Source: Phascolarctos cinereus (lineage: Eukaryota > Chordata > Mammalia > Diprotodontia > Phascolarctidae). Taken from it: 64,000 nt of DNA. Positions 10,746 to 22,208 of this stretch are shown piece after piece. The position numbers and the translations under genes are program-made. The DNA is taken from assembly GCF_002099425.1 (NCBI RefSeq), contig NW_018343953.1:9434001-9498000 (forward strand), read 5' to 3'. The notes beneath the pieces are model-generated. The model worked only from the letters and a program-made list of their open reading frames with translations. It searched no databases and was not told the origin of the DNA. Numbering within the stretch: the first letter of the stretch is position 1; every line of letters starts with the position of its first letter.

Positions 10746-12590
10746 TACTTTTTTGCTTAATTGCTTCTTGGTTTGAGCTGAATTTTCAAGGTTTCCCAAA
10801 GGCTTAACTAGTGGTTTTACCATGTTATAATAAAAACAAATTTTAAAAATATATGGGCATTAAGCCATTATATAGACATTTTTGTAGGTAAGATTACAGA
10901 ATTTACTAGTACTCATTTTGAAGTGCAGATATTATGACACAGATTAACCAGATCTTTCAGTATTACCTAACCTTGTTATTTTTTGGACACGTAAGGAAAA
11001 AAATGAAACTGTGTCAAGCACTTGGGAAGGTTCTTCAGTAATATGAGAGCCAAAGTCCCATCCATTGATTTTTTTAATAAAGTATGTTTTGATTCCTTAT
11101 TTACAATTTAAATGTCTACCATTTAGCACTGTGGCCAGATTTAAAGGAAGGAAAATAACTTTTAAATCTATTCTAATGGATTTCAGTGACTCTTAAAGCT
11201 AGCCTTACAGGATGTTTCCCTCCTCCATCTCACCCTTATCTTGAATGAAATTCTCATATGGCTTCTCATTCTCTTCCACGTTCCCCATTCTAATGTTCAG
11301 GGAACTAGAACACCTCTCACGTAAACGGTGGAAGCAGGATTCCATCTCTCCTACAATTCTCCATTGTTCAGATACAGTAGGAGAAGGATTGTTTAAAGTC
11401 TGATGTGTTTGACAATGTGAGTGAGGTAACTGATGATTGTAATAGGTACTGTAAATTAATGAATGGCATGAATGGATAATCACTTCTGTCACAGCAAATA
11501 GACTCTGTCACATGGAATTCAGCCTTTTGGGGAGAGGAAATCAGCTTTCACTGCAGGCTGCCAAATCCCAACGAGCCTCTTAATGCACCTGCAGATCTGA
11601 GCAGCAAGTAGTTATTCCACTATCTTGCCTAAAAACAAAGAGGGCCTTGCCCTTTCTCCACCTCTGACCTTTTTCAGAGAGCATAAACTAATTATATTTC
11701 CAGCAGGAGGGGGGGAAAGAGTTCCGTCCTCCTCCATGGGAGCTGTCACTCATGCTTTGTGAAGCACCATGAGATTTGGAGGTTACAATTCCAAATATGA
11801 GGACCCCTTCATCAGCTCATTGCTCTAGGAAGCTTGGTTGCTTAAGTGCTTAAAGAGATACAGGAGGGGCCTTATCTCAAATCAATCTCATTGACTGTGG
11901 GGCTGGAGGAACAGCCTTTGCTGTTTACCCTACCCATTTAGCCCAGGCACAAGAGTTCTATTGTTCAGCATCACTTAGTAGCAATTACAGCCCAGTCAAA
12001 ACAGTTTTTGTTTTAGGACAACGTGTTAATGGGCCCACCGTTGGGTGTGAGAAGTAACTCAAGCCACAAGCATTGAAGGGAGGTTAGAGGTTAATTGAGA
12101 CTTTCTAACACAACAGGCCTGAGATTTTTGCAACCCTTTTCTAAGAAGGAAATCTTAAAAAAAAAAAAAAAAAAGGAGATAATGTGATACAATTAGTTGG
12201 AAAGCAGGAGGGTCAAAATTCCCAGATGCAAAGGAAAACTAGCCAAGTGAATCAGGCCAGATGGACCACCTGGGCCCAGTCGGGTGCCAAAAATAGCTGC
12301 AGTCATTCATCTGGTCTATGAGGGGGAAGGTGGTATGTCTGCCCTTCATCAGACTTTCCCTTCCCCTCCCCCCACACCCTGCAAAGGAAATGCAAGGTCA
12401 ATGCTATAAAAGGCAGTAGCTCCAGACTAATTCATATTCCAGAACTAGGAGCATTACAGTGTCTATCACATGCTATCTCATTTGTCTTTTTAAAAGTAAG
12501 GTGCATTTTAGTCTTGAAATCTGTCTGGGGACCCATTTTGGGGAGGCCTGGGCCAAAGAAAAACTTTATGATGGTGAGGGGAATTATGGA
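10746..12590. other. Repeat-poor block
   Basis: About 1.8 kb without a recognised repeat except a 19-base A run (12156-12174). From about 11500 the composition is less AT-rich than the surroundings. No coding exon with convincing splice sites is seen. The part at 12240-12440 carries clustered regulatory motifs and is listed separately. A conserved non-coding element is possible but unproven. Confidence 0.5.
12240..12440 (+). promoter_or_regulatory. Candidate TATA promoter/enhancer with E-boxes and MEF2-like site
   Basis: E-boxes CAGATG (12258-12263) and CACCTG (12267-12272) lie close together. They are followed by CCAAAAATAG (12287-12296), one base from both a MEF2 site and a CArG box, and by TATAAAAG (12405-12412). 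This arrangement resembles muscle-type cis-regulatory modules. A start site would be expected near 12435, but no coding exon follows. Each motif is common by chance, so only the clustering in a repeat-poor block makes it worth listing. Confidence 0.3.
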
Positions 12591-12599
12591 CCAAAACCA

Positions 12600-12815
12600 T
12601 AGGATTAGAGATATAGATCTTGAAGGATACTATCTCATTCAATCATCTCATTTTACACATAAAGAAACTGAGGCTCAGAAAGGTTATAGTGACTTGTCCA
12701 AGGCCAAATGGTCAGTAGGTGGCAGGTTCAGAGTTGAACTAGGGTAGGGATTTTGAACACTAAGCTCTTGTAACTTTAAATCCAGTATCTTTTCTACTCA
12801 TCTACACTGCCTCCC
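12600..12815 (-). mobile_element. MIR3-like CORE-SINE, antisense
   Basis: It contains 'gatcttgaaggatactatct', then 'aaagaaactgaggctcagaa', 'gacttgtccaaggccaaatg' and a head-like end 'cagtatcttttctactcatc'. The order fits the reversed SINE over its full length. Confidence 0.8.
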
Positions 12816-13780
12816 TAACTCAGGAGGAAGGACAGGTAGCTTTGTGCCTGGCTGGCAAGCTCCTAGCACAAACCAACATAGTACCTGTCCAGTACTCACT
12901 TTGGAGTCATTTGCCTAGCATCAGAGTCCCCATATTCCTTATCAACAACAAAATGGGACCTTTTCCTTCTTCTTTCCCAAATCATAATAAACATGTTGTC
13001 TCTTCAGTCCATGAACAGCTGCTTTTTTTCCAGGCTCTGGCGTTTTTGAAAGGATTTTTTGGCAAAAGGTAGTAATCTTTGAGATCCCTCCCAACTGGCA
13101 GAGCTGATGGACTGGAAGCTGACTGAAATTGCCAACTCATTTTTTTTTCTTCTTCAGTCTGGCCAGTGCCAAAGTGTGATGATTTGTTTTGCTACAGTTA
13201 CTGAGGTTTTTGTTTTCTTTTATTTCAACCACACGCTGGCTTCCCATCTTGACGCTGAGTCATCTGATGCAGGTGCTCAAGGCGGCTGGTATTTGTGTCA
13301 CACACAAATGCTTTTGGGTAAATTACACGAAGTTCCCGCAGCCTCGTCAGTGCTCCTTTACTCTTTGATCTGCAGGCTTCCTGTTGCTTCTACACATGTG
13401 CACAGCTCCAGGGCACTGGCTTAACCCTTGAATGGATTCAGCCCACTGGTGGATGGCTTGCTATGGAACCAAGGGTCAGGCCAGAGCTGCCTGAAGCCTT
13501 GATGAAGGAACTTGGCAGAGGTACAGTACCAGTGCTTTGCCCACTTAGGGAATCAATGATGCATGGAACTGTGAGGGGACAAGGAATAGGTTCCTAGTGA
13601 AGCCAAGATGAAAAGGAAGGCAAATAGGACCAAGAGGACTACAAAGGCAAAACTGTGCAATGACAAAGTTTCTCTGAAGCACCCCATGTTCCTGTTCCTT
13701 TGTCCTTATCAGTCAGTAGCATCCTTGGCTCTCTGGCTTTGTACCTCCTCCTTAAAATTGCATCTGCTTATGAATTTATT
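12816..13780. other. Unique sequence
   Basis: Repeat-poor, with slightly higher GC at 13220-13560. A 35-bp exon-like interval at 13034-13068 was considered and rejected. A 105-codon open frame here has no recognisable domain. Confidence 0.45.
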
Positions 13781-13784
13781 TCTT

Positions 13785-14022
13785 TGATGTTGTTCAGACT
13801 CTTCATAACCCTATGGACTAACTAACTGTTCATGGGATTTTCTTGGCAAAGATTCTGGAGTGGCTTGCCATTTACTTCTCTGGTTTTATTCAGGCAGGGG
13901 TTAAGTGCTTTTTCCAGGGTCACACAGCTAATAAGTGCCTGAGGTCAGACTTGAACTCTGGTATTTCTGGTCTTTCTGACACTAGACCCAGTGCTCTATC
14001 TACTGTGCCACGTAGCTGCCCA
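13785..14022 (-). mobile_element. Mar1-type SINE with RTE-like tail, antisense
   Basis: It starts with the reversed RTE-like tail ('gttgttcagactcttcat', 'ttttcttggcaaag', 'ggagtggcttgccattta'). The core follows ('gggtcacacagctaata'), then the reversed tRNA head ('gccacgtagctgccc'). The two halves show a LINE-dependent SINE that borrows the RTE 3' end for retrotransposition. Confidence 0.9.
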
Positions 14023-14469
14023 AACTTATTTAAAATGAGGCATTATTAATAAGGTTTAAATGTTCCTCTCTTCCCTCATATATTTTTAATTGGCCTGGGG
14101 ATAATACCTCTGGTTTAAATCAAATTAATGAATTTCTAAATATGGAATTTCAAGCTTGAGACACTGCCAGGGTGGGGTGGGGGCAGTAAGATTTTCCCAG
14201 TGCCCCTGAAATCTTAGTACTATAGGCAGTTGCATACTCCAACTGTATACATATAAGCCTATTTCTAATGTCATGTTTAGTAAATAAATCAAGAGACAAC
14301 ATAGATGTGTGTGAGAATATACTAAAGTGTGGGTATTTTTTAATGACTTCACTGGAATACATTATTACATGGGAGAATCTGTGGTTTCATCAGCAGGAAT
14401 ACTTTCTCTCCATTAATGCAGATCAAACATCTTCCATCATTTGTCCTCCTTCATGATTCTTGTCCATGT
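14023..14469. other. Unique sequence, no recognised features
   Basis: No exon, repeat family or RNA gene was recognised in this stretch between the Mar1 SINE and the RTE remnant. Confidence 0.45.
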
Positions 14470-15050
14470 TTTCCCATTTATCCTTTCTATGGGATCTGCC
14501 TAACATGCTAGAGGCCTCCCCTTTCTTCTTTGTCTTTTACTATACCCAGAGTTACAGTGTTCTATGTGTGCTGTCCATCTGTTTTCTCTTATTCTCACAA
14601 CACATCTAGCACACCTCCTTGTCTAGTCATTTATATCCGCAGTAATTTTTTTATACCATTGCTCACATGCAAGATGTTGTTGGTAAAATGCTGCAGCCTG
14701 CTTAGGCCTGTCATGAATCTTTCCATTGTCCTTTGGACTATTTATAATTTTTAATGTTTCTCAGCTAATGGTGTTCCATGATTCATTGCCATGAAGCAGC
14801 ATGAGAATCAAACTCATACTGAATAGACAGGATTTCACAGTGATGAGCAGTTCAAGATTATTGAAAGGGATACACAATTTTCCAAAGGCAGTGCTGTTCA
14901 ATGCCTTCATCCACTTTTTATTCTGGGCCCAGTTCATTATCCTTTTGCAGCCTCTATCTGAGAATCACATCAGAGAATTTCAAGTTTATTTTAGGTTTCC
15001 TTTAAGGATGACCAATCTAGCAACTGAGATACATATGTGATTTATACTGT
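14470..15050 (-). mobile_element. RTE-clade LINE remnant, RT C-terminal region
   Basis: The reverse complement near 14820-14760 translates as SLILMLLHGNESWNTIS, matching the RTE/BovB 'LLYGSETW' motif. A neighbouring frame gives VQRTMERFMTGLS, matching the RTE 'QRSMERAMLGVS' segment that follows it in the family. Frames are interrupted, so it is inactive. The rest of the element is missing or unrecognisable beyond about 15050. RTE is the presumed helper of the Mar1 SINEs in this window. Confidence 0.75.
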
Positions 15051-17784
15051 AGAGCCTACTGCATATCTTTCCCCACCAATGCTCATGTCTCAAGGTCACT
15101 AAAAAGGCAAGAATATTTTCTGGGCTGTTGTAGAGAGTTAAAATATGAATGCAGTACAAGTGCTTTACTTTAGCTCACAACAACTGTAATATTTTAATAT
15201 TTATTTCTAGTATTAGTTAACTTTTTATTTAGTGAATTTATTTTAAAACTTATTTAACTTATTAACTTTATTAATATTTATTTTAATGTTTACCACAGCT
15301 TCCAAGGCTATAGATAGCTCCACTAATTATATGCGTGGCCTTTTAGTTAGTCTATACCACAAATCTGTGTTAAAGAATATGTACCTATTATCAATTCAAT
15401 TTCATTTTCACTCAAATATATGTCTGTCTATTCTCTTGCAATTTTTGTTCCACATCCTTGCCTTAGATTCCTTTAAATTGAATGACCATACAGTTTTTGT
15501 GTCTTATCATGATGTTAAAAATATTAATATCTAGGGTTTCAATACCATATAATTTAAGAGATTCAAGGAGGAAACAGTAAGATTGACCAAAATAAATAGA
15601 GGTGTGTTTGATTTCTGAAGTCCATAAAAATAATTTCACAGACTCTCACATTAAAAAAAGAACTTTTTATGCTATCTAATACAACTTTGAACAGGTTAAA
15701 ATCATTTATGTAGCATCACTGAAATAGGGGGCATGCAGGCTCTTCTGAAGACTTCCAATGACTGGAAACCCATTGCCTCCTGAACAACTAAAAAACAACA
15801 TGATGGTTCCATTTTTAAAACATTTAAACTATTCCTGACCTTTGGCAATGGGCACTACACTGCAATTCATCACCGTACCAGGGTTAAGTGACCATTGTCA
15901 TCATTGGCAGGTTCTTTGAGATATCAATATTTCCAGAATTTTGGTGTTAATGCACATCTCTTGCCAACCAAATTCTTGCCAGCAAATTTTGAAATGCCTT
16001 TTCCATTGATTTAGCTGAGGAATGACTTTATTATGGTCATAGAAATCACTTGCCTTTGGGAAGGCTTGTCAGCAAAAACAACAAAACATTTATCAATGAG
16101 TCACAGCAGACTTCTTTAGTATTAAAAAGCTGGCCAATGATTTGAACTCTCCTCTTTATCTGGGAGCCAAGAGTGTACTTCAGTGGTACACCATGACATC
16201 TACAGCTTTGAAATGGGCTCAAGGTGACCCATAAAGATATTTGGCAGTCAGCCCTCATGTTCTCCATTCAATCAACTTAGACCTGATAATTTATCAAGTG
16301 GTCATAGTTTGCCACTGTGCTATATACACTGGTAAGTATGCAAAAACAAACAAACAAACAAAAATACCTTGTGTTAAGCTTGTTTTTGAAGTTTCCTTCC
16401 CCAAAGACTGACTAATTCAATGTCTAGCAGGTAGTGTCATCAATGAGACTGGCTATAATTTGCTATAAAGCAAATCACACAGTGATTTGTCATTCTTTCC
16501 TCTAGTTCCCCAACATCTACCATTCTGATCATTTGTTACATGCTAAAAACTAGTTAAAACCAACATTAATGGTTTCTTTGAAGACGAAAAGAAAAGGACA
16601 TATGCAAAAAAAAAAAAGCAGTGTGGTAAGAGAGGCCAACTTTAGGAATTTATTCAGGAGTAGAGGAAAACAGGTAGAGGTCAAGTATTATAGATATACT
16701 CTTGAAGATCTACTTACATCTAGATAGAGGAAAAATATATGCAAGCAGGGTCTAATGTATGATTGCCAAGCCAGTCCTTCTTTCATAAGCTTAATGGCCC
16801 AATGTGTTAGAGAGTGCCAGAATGAATGGCCAGGTAAGCCCAAGGAGAGCCTGAAGGGACTTGACTATTATAGGCTAGTTAACTTTTCCCACTGTCCTCT
16901 CTCAGAGTCTCCTCTGTAACATTCTTGGATAGAAAATCAGGAATTTGTGTAGGCTACCTGTGTACTCAGTGTCTATGTTGAGCCCATAGAAGGGCATAGA
17001 GGGGGGAGAAAGGTGTTCTGGCAAACACATTGTAGATGAGCATTACCATTTTCTCTTCCCTTCCCCTTCTGGCAAGTCACTTCACTCTCCCCTGAGGGTA
17101 CAATGAAGAGCCTATGGTAATATTCATCCCAAATTGTATCACTTACCACAGGGTATGCTTCCATACAATGATTTTGAAGTGTAATTTTTTACTGCTTCTG
17201 AACAAAAATACAGGATACATAAAAGAGAATTTGGGCAATGATAACATAACCTGTAAATTTAGCCTCTCTTGCTTATCCTCTATGACTAGGCTTGATATTC
17301 TATCCTCAGAAAGAGTACTCAGCAGTGGGGATAGTCACATTAGAGGTGGTCAGGTAGGTACTTGATTTTATGTACATTCATATTTTAGTTCTTTTGTTAG
17401 CACTACCTGCCAATATTCTCCCACTTGATACCTTTTTGAGGCTCCAGCTTCCTGGATCCCATGCAATAGATCAGGTTGCCCCAAGTATAACACCTGCATT
17501 TTCCATACTTTAGGGATGGTTCTACTGTTTAGGGACACTAGAGCTTTACAGAGACTACCTAGAATGAGAGAGAATCAAATCTTCATTTCTGTCATTGTAC
17601 TCTAACTCAGCCAGTTCTGGAAAGGGATAAGGAAGAAACCTTATTCATTTCTCAACAGAAGAAGGAGAATGTAGGGAGTAAGAGTTTTACAGTTTGCAGT
17701 TTTGAATCACATTGATCCATACAGATCCCAATTATATACCAATTATTGTCTTCAATGTTGTCTTATTCTAGCCTTATTTTATAT
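15051..17784. other. Long unique stretch
   Basis: About 2.7 kb in which I recognise no exon, RNA gene or repeat family, apart from AT-rich low-complexity sequence at 15185-15300 and short A-rich runs near 16345 and 16606. Old unrecognisable LINE sequence is possible in 15550-16270. Confidence 0.45.
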
Positions 17785-17985
17785 TTGAGGCAGAGCGGAA
17801 CTATGGAAAAAGCAATAGATTTGCACTCAGAAAACCTTGGTTCAAAACTCAGCTCTACTATGTGTGGGAACTTTGGCAAATCAGTTAACCCCTCTAGGTT
17901 TCAGTTTCCTCATTAGTAAAATGAGGGGGTTGTACTAGATGGCCTCTAATCTCCTCCAGCTCTAAATATGTGGTCCTATGAATTG
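17785..17985 (+). mobile_element. MIR3-like CORE-SINE, near full length
   Basis: In order it shows a tRNA-like head with B-box 'ggttcaaaactc', 'tcagtttcctcattagtaaa', 'gtactagatggcctctaatc' and the tail 'ctctaaatatgtggtcctat'. It is one of the better preserved copies here. Confidence 0.85.
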
Positions 17986-17994
17986 CTTTGCTAT

Positions 17995-18135
17995 TTTTTT
18001 TGGCAATTGGGATTAAGTGACTTGCCCAGGGTCACATGGCTAGTAAGTGTCAAGTGTTTGTCCTGAGGCTGGATTTGAACTTGGGTCTTCCTGACTTCAG
18101 GGTCAGTGCTCTATCCACTGTACCACCTAGCTGCT
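17995..18135 (-). mobile_element. WSINE1-type SINE, antisense
   Basis: It begins 'ggcaattgggattaagtgac', runs through 'gggtcacatggctagtaagt', and ends 'ccactgtaccacctagctgc', the reversed tRNA head. The flanks 'tttgctatttttt' and 'tgttgctttttt' may be a decayed target duplication in a T-rich L1 tail. Confidence 0.9.
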
Positions 18136-18885
18136 GTTGCTTTTTTCTTTAAGTTTAATTTTTAATCAAAAATCTATTTTCACTTTCTTCACTGGAAAAA
18201 GAAAAAAAAATCACTTGTCACAAACACGCCTAGTCAAGCAAAACTGATTTTTGCATTGTCTGTGTCCAAAATATATATGCCTCAAACAGGACCTTGTATC
18301 CAACACTTTTCTGTCAAGAGGTAAGTAGCATGCCTCACTATGGACACTCTTGGACTAGTACCTGACATTGAGTTCATCACAGTTCTTAACTCTTTCAAGG
18401 TTGTTTGTCAGGGGCAGTTAGGTGGCTCAGTGGATAGACCACCAGCCCTGAAATCAGGAGGACCACAAGCCCTGAAGTCAGGAGCACCTGAGTTCAAATC
18501 CGGCCTCAGACCAAACACTTGACACTTGCTAGCTGCGTGCATGACCCTGGGCAAGTCACTGAACCCCAATTGCCTAAAAACAAACAAAAAAAGACAAAAC
18601 AAGGTTGTTTGTCTTCATAGTGTTGTGGCTGTTGTAAAGAGTTCTTCCCCTGTTCCTCCTCACTTTACTCATTTCATACACATCTTCCCTGATTTTTTTC
18701 CTGAAACCATCTCCCCTTCATCATTTCTTATATAACAATTATATTCCATTACATTTGTATACAAAAATTTGTTTAGCCATTTCAAAATTGATGAGCATGC
18801 CCTTGGTTTCTAATGCTTTGCTTCCACAAAAAGCTGCTATTTTTTTGTACCTATGGATGTTTTGATCCTATGAATTTGTAATACA
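18136..18885 (-). mobile_element. L1 3' end, antisense, split by a SINE
   Basis: Antisense marsupial L1 3'UTR wording includes 'cgcctagtcaagcaaaactg', 'tgtccaaaatatatatgcc', 'ccattacatttgtatac' and 'gagcatgcccttggtttc'. A WSINE1-type SINE (18410-18599) interrupts it, and the L1 resumes directly after the target duplication. No coding sequence is included beyond the 3' end. Confidence 0.75.
18410..18599 (+). mobile_element. WSINE1-type SINE with perfect 14-bp target duplication
   Basis: The SINE starts 'aggggcagttaggtggctca' and ends in an A-rich tail. It is flanked by identical 'caaggttgtttgtc' at 18396-18409 and 18600-18613. Inside it, a 21-bp segment is duplicated with a 24-bp period (18444-18464 and 18468-18487). 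The perfect flanks suggest a fairly young insertion. Confidence 0.92.
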
Positions 18886-19324
18886 TTGCATATCTTACCC
18901 AACTTTATAAGGAAGAGAGTCAAAAAGACTACTCAGATCCTAGGCCTGTACCTCTATTCATGAGGTATTAAGTCCAGTTGCCCTTGACTACAATCATGTT
19001 AATTCTAGGTTGCTTCATAATCCAGAAAAAACATTACTTAAGAACTAATATTGTCACCTTAATTAATGGCTGAGTGAAAAAATGTCATTCTTGTGGGAAA
19101 AAATGGTACATCTGTGTTGCTATTTGGAGCTAAAATATTAGAGGCTAAAAACTAAAAGAAATAGAGCAAAAATGAAAGATTCTTCTACATCTTCCTTCTC
19201 TTTCTTTTCCTTTTCATCATCATCACAAAGCAAGTCACAATTTAATTTTGAAAAATAAATTACAAGTACATCACAGATAAGCTATATTCTTTACTTCATT
19301 CATAGTCTGATAGCTTTAGAGTTG
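18886..19324. other. Unique AT-rich sequence
   Basis: No recognisable gene or repeat family is visible between the L1 3' end and the Mar1 SINE. Confidence 0.4.
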
Positions 19325-19572
19325 GAAGAGACTTTTTTGTTTGGTGGTATCCAACTTTTTGTGACCTTTAGACCCATAGCATGCCAATACCATCCTTCAG
19401 GTTTTCTTGGCAAAGATACAGGAGTGGTTTGCCATTTTTTTCCAGTGGATTAAGGCAAACAGATGTTAAGTGACATACCCAGGGTCACACAGCTAGTATG
19501 TGTCTGAGAATAGATTTGAATTCAGGTCTTCCTGACTCCATGGCCAATGCTTTATCCACTGAGCCCCTTTGC
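19325..19572 (-). mobile_element. Mar1-type SINE, antisense
   Basis: RTE-like tail words ('ttttcttggcaaagatac', 'aggagtggtttgccattttt') are followed by 'cagggtcacacagctagtat' and the reversed head 'ctttatccactgagcc'. Confidence 0.9.
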
Positions 19573-19812
19573 TGGCTCATCAAATCCAAAATTGTCCAAC
19601 AGGTTCACAAGAGCCGCATGTGGCCCACAACACTCCTGAATGTAGACTGAAACAGCTTAAAATGTAATTGGGAAGTATATAACAAAGTATATGAAATAAA
19701 ATAAAATAAAATATAGATAATACAACATTTTAAAACTAAGTTAATATGTGACCTGCGGGGATCTGTATGTATGGTTTAGTGGCCTCCGTTTCTATATGAA
19801 TTTGATACCATT
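19573..19812. mobile_element. hAT-type non-autonomous element
   Basis: The right end 'cctccgtttctatatgaatttgatacca', reversed, gives the hAT-like terminus 'tggtatcaaattcatatag'. The left part 'gagccgcatgtggcccacaa' matches the inner left end of the same recalled marsupial element. The middle is AT-rich. No transposase is present. The target duplication is not clear, and the element abuts the Mar1 SINE. Confidence 0.6.
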
Positions 19813-19972
19813 GATCTAGTCCAATCCCTTCATTTTTTCAGATGAGAAAACTAAAGATCAGAGAGATTAATTAATTAATTTATTCACGGGTACACAGGAA
19901 TTAAGAGGTATGAGGAATCCTTTGATTCTACATCCAGTTTTCTTTCCACTAAATCATACTGTCTCCCACATG
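19813..19972 (-). mobile_element. MIR3-like CORE-SINE, antisense
   Basis: 'gatctagtccaatcccttca', 'cagatgagaaaactaaagat' and 'ctttccactaaatcatactg' follow the reversed SINE order. Confidence 0.7.
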
Positions 19973-20101
19973 ACAGGTGGAAAGCTTCAGTGGGCAAGAC
20001 TGAAACATTTCTTTTAAATTGCTGAGTCTGCCTTTTCATGGGTTAAGAAAATAAGCAACAACAAAAATAAACACAGACATAATGGAGAGTTAGTAAAAAG
20101 G

Positions 20102-20196
20102 CTTATCCAGAGCCTAAGAAACTTTATTGGAAATGGTCAGATCCTATAGCTATTGATCTAACCATTTCCAATAAAGTTTCTTAGGCTCTGGATAAG
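20102..20196. repeat. 95-bp hairpin: 36-bp perfect inverted repeat
   Basis: Positions 20102-20137 are an exact reverse complement of 20161-20196. The pairing resumes after one mismatch (20139-20143 with 20155-20159), leaving an 11-nt loop. The stem is therefore 41 bp with one mismatch. No TA or 8-bp target duplication is evident at its edges. It could be a palindromic MITE, a product of template switching, or a microRNA-like precursor. Confidence 0.95.
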
Positions 20197-21737
20197 ATAG
20201 GAGTTCTATAAAGAGTCTAAGTCCCATTTAAGGCAACAGGACTCATGCTGTTAAAACTTGGTACAGTCCTAAAAGTGTACCTAGCAAATCACTTGAGTTC
20301 TTCCAAAACACGTCATTCACTGCCTTTTAACTGGGAGTGAACAGCTGGGAAGTGTTATTAGTGAGACATATTTTCATAGGCTTTCTGGTTCTCTTTAGCC
20401 AAAGTCTTACAACAGTCTTCAGACAAATTAGTGCCTGAAGGTATAGGAAGTCTTTAGTAGTTCTAGAGAATTGCTGACTCAGTCAGCTCTCAAAGACAAC
20501 ATCCCCAGAGGGACCTGCTTTTCCACCTTTGGCCTTTCCACCATGGAGATTCCTTCAAAACCAATTACATTATTCTCAAATGTCTATTTAAGTTTAATGG
20601 CTCTAGTTAAATGTTAAGAGTTATTCAGAAGACTCAGTTCAATGAGTAGCAGACAAACCTTGGACAAACCAATGGGCAAAGCTAGGATGTTATCAAATAA
20701 ATAAATCAGCAAGAGTGAGCTCAGCCAGGCCAGCATCTCAATCAGGAACAACAAATTACTGGGTGCTTAAATCCCTTGATGGTTCTGACCCATATCTCAC
20801 CTTTCAAAAGACATTAAACAGATCAGCAGGAAAACAATGTTGGCTAAAATGACTTACCCTTTCTAAATGTTCTAATATCCACCCTTAGTCTAGGGAATTA
20901 TTTTCACTGTGACTTGTCAGCGTGGTGATCCATCTGTCAAGTGGCCACCAAACAACTACCAAAGATATGCTTCCTGGACTTTGTTGGGGGAAAAAAAAAC
21001 ATCGAGGCACCATCACCATCAACCTCCCCCCTTCTCCACCAGACACCAGAAAGCATAGTCTTGCAAGTTTTCCTTTGGCTCCCTCTTTCCCTTTGGCATT
21101 TCAGTGGGTCTTTGGTTCCAGATTTGCTCTGAATACAGAGTGGCTCACAGAGAGGTTACTGACTACCCATATTTGGAATCATTTTAGATTCTAAATCAGA
21201 GGGACCTTTCAGTATATCGATACATTTCTTCAGTTTGAGGCAGAAAAGTCTATAAGCAGAGGCTTGTAGTATCTTAATCTTGTGCCCCATAGATATGTTT
21301 ATATGGTTGAAAAGAAAGAAAGAATAGAAACACCACTGTCATTTCAGGCCCCTAAAATGTTAAGGCTTGAAGTATCTAGTTCATTGTCTTAATTCCCCAC
21401 GTCATTTTGACTGCAAACACAGGGTATGCCCCTGTCCAACTTCCCTTTGGTTTTGAATTCTGTTGCTTGAGGAAGCATTTAGCAACAGGTGGTCATAGTT
21501 GCACATAAGCTGTTCTCCCAGGGATCAACACATGCTTATTTTGTAGAATCCTGGACTAGAATCTCAAGGCAAAAATCACTGCAACTCCCAGAAGGCATCT
21601 CATTTACACAATGCAGTTCACTCAACCTTTCCTGTACTTGTTGAGAAAGGAAAATTCCTCATTAGAAAGAAATTAAATTAAATTCAGCAAATATTAGGTA
21701 GAAGTACACTCTATGTACAAAGTGTAGATAAACACAG
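20197..21737. other. Repeat-poor block
   Basis: About 1.5 kb without a recognised repeat. Locally higher GC is visible at 20900-21150. Two overlapping short open frames at 20922-21194 lack splice or domain support. It is a candidate region for conserved non-coding sequence. Confidence 0.45.
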
Positions 21738-21935
21738 AAGGAGTAAAATGGAAAGAATGTTGGATGGTCAAAGTCATCGAAATCTTGCCAAATCTATTGC
21801 CCTAAACTAGCACTGTAGTTTTGGGCCATTCACCTCACTTCTCTGGGCCTCAGTTGTGTTATCTGTAAAAATGAGAGGGTTGCACTACATGATACCCAAG
21901 GTCCCACTTGAAATTATAAGATTTCTATGACTCCA
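21738..21935 (+). mobile_element. MIR3-like CORE-SINE
   Basis: 'gggcctcagttgtgttatct', then 'gagggttgcactacatgata' and the tail 'aaattataagatttctatga'. Confidence 0.75.
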
Positions 21936-22039
21936 ATTACTCTTAACGTTTTGTAAGACAGATAAAAGCACACATTTTGATGTATAGAATATTCTATATC
22001 TCAGTACTTTCATGTAAACATTGAGAGGGATTCTTTCAA

Positions 22040-22208
22040 AGTGTGTATGCATGTATGTATGTTTTGTGTGTATGTATGTTATATATAATTTGTATGTATG
22101 TGTATATGATATGCATATAAAACTATATATGCATGTATGAATAGAGACATAGATATAGATATCTCTGTATATATTTATATACATATGTATGTATGTGTGT
22201 GTGTGTGG
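22040..22208. repeat. TATG/TG/ATAG compound microsatellite
   Basis: About 170 bp of imperfect 4-bp and 2-bp repeats, ending in (tg)n. Tyr/Ile-rich frames across it are repeat translations. Confidence 0.9.

Noticed and set aside
13034-13068. 35-bp interval with a polypyrimidine-AG acceptor and a GT donor, like a micro-exon
   Set aside because: Splice-like signals this short are frequent by chance. There is no neighbouring exon, phase or domain to support it.
18410-18520. tRNA-like A and B box sequence
   Set aside because: It is the tRNA-derived promoter of a SINE, not a functional tRNA gene. The same applies to all other tRNA-like heads in the window.
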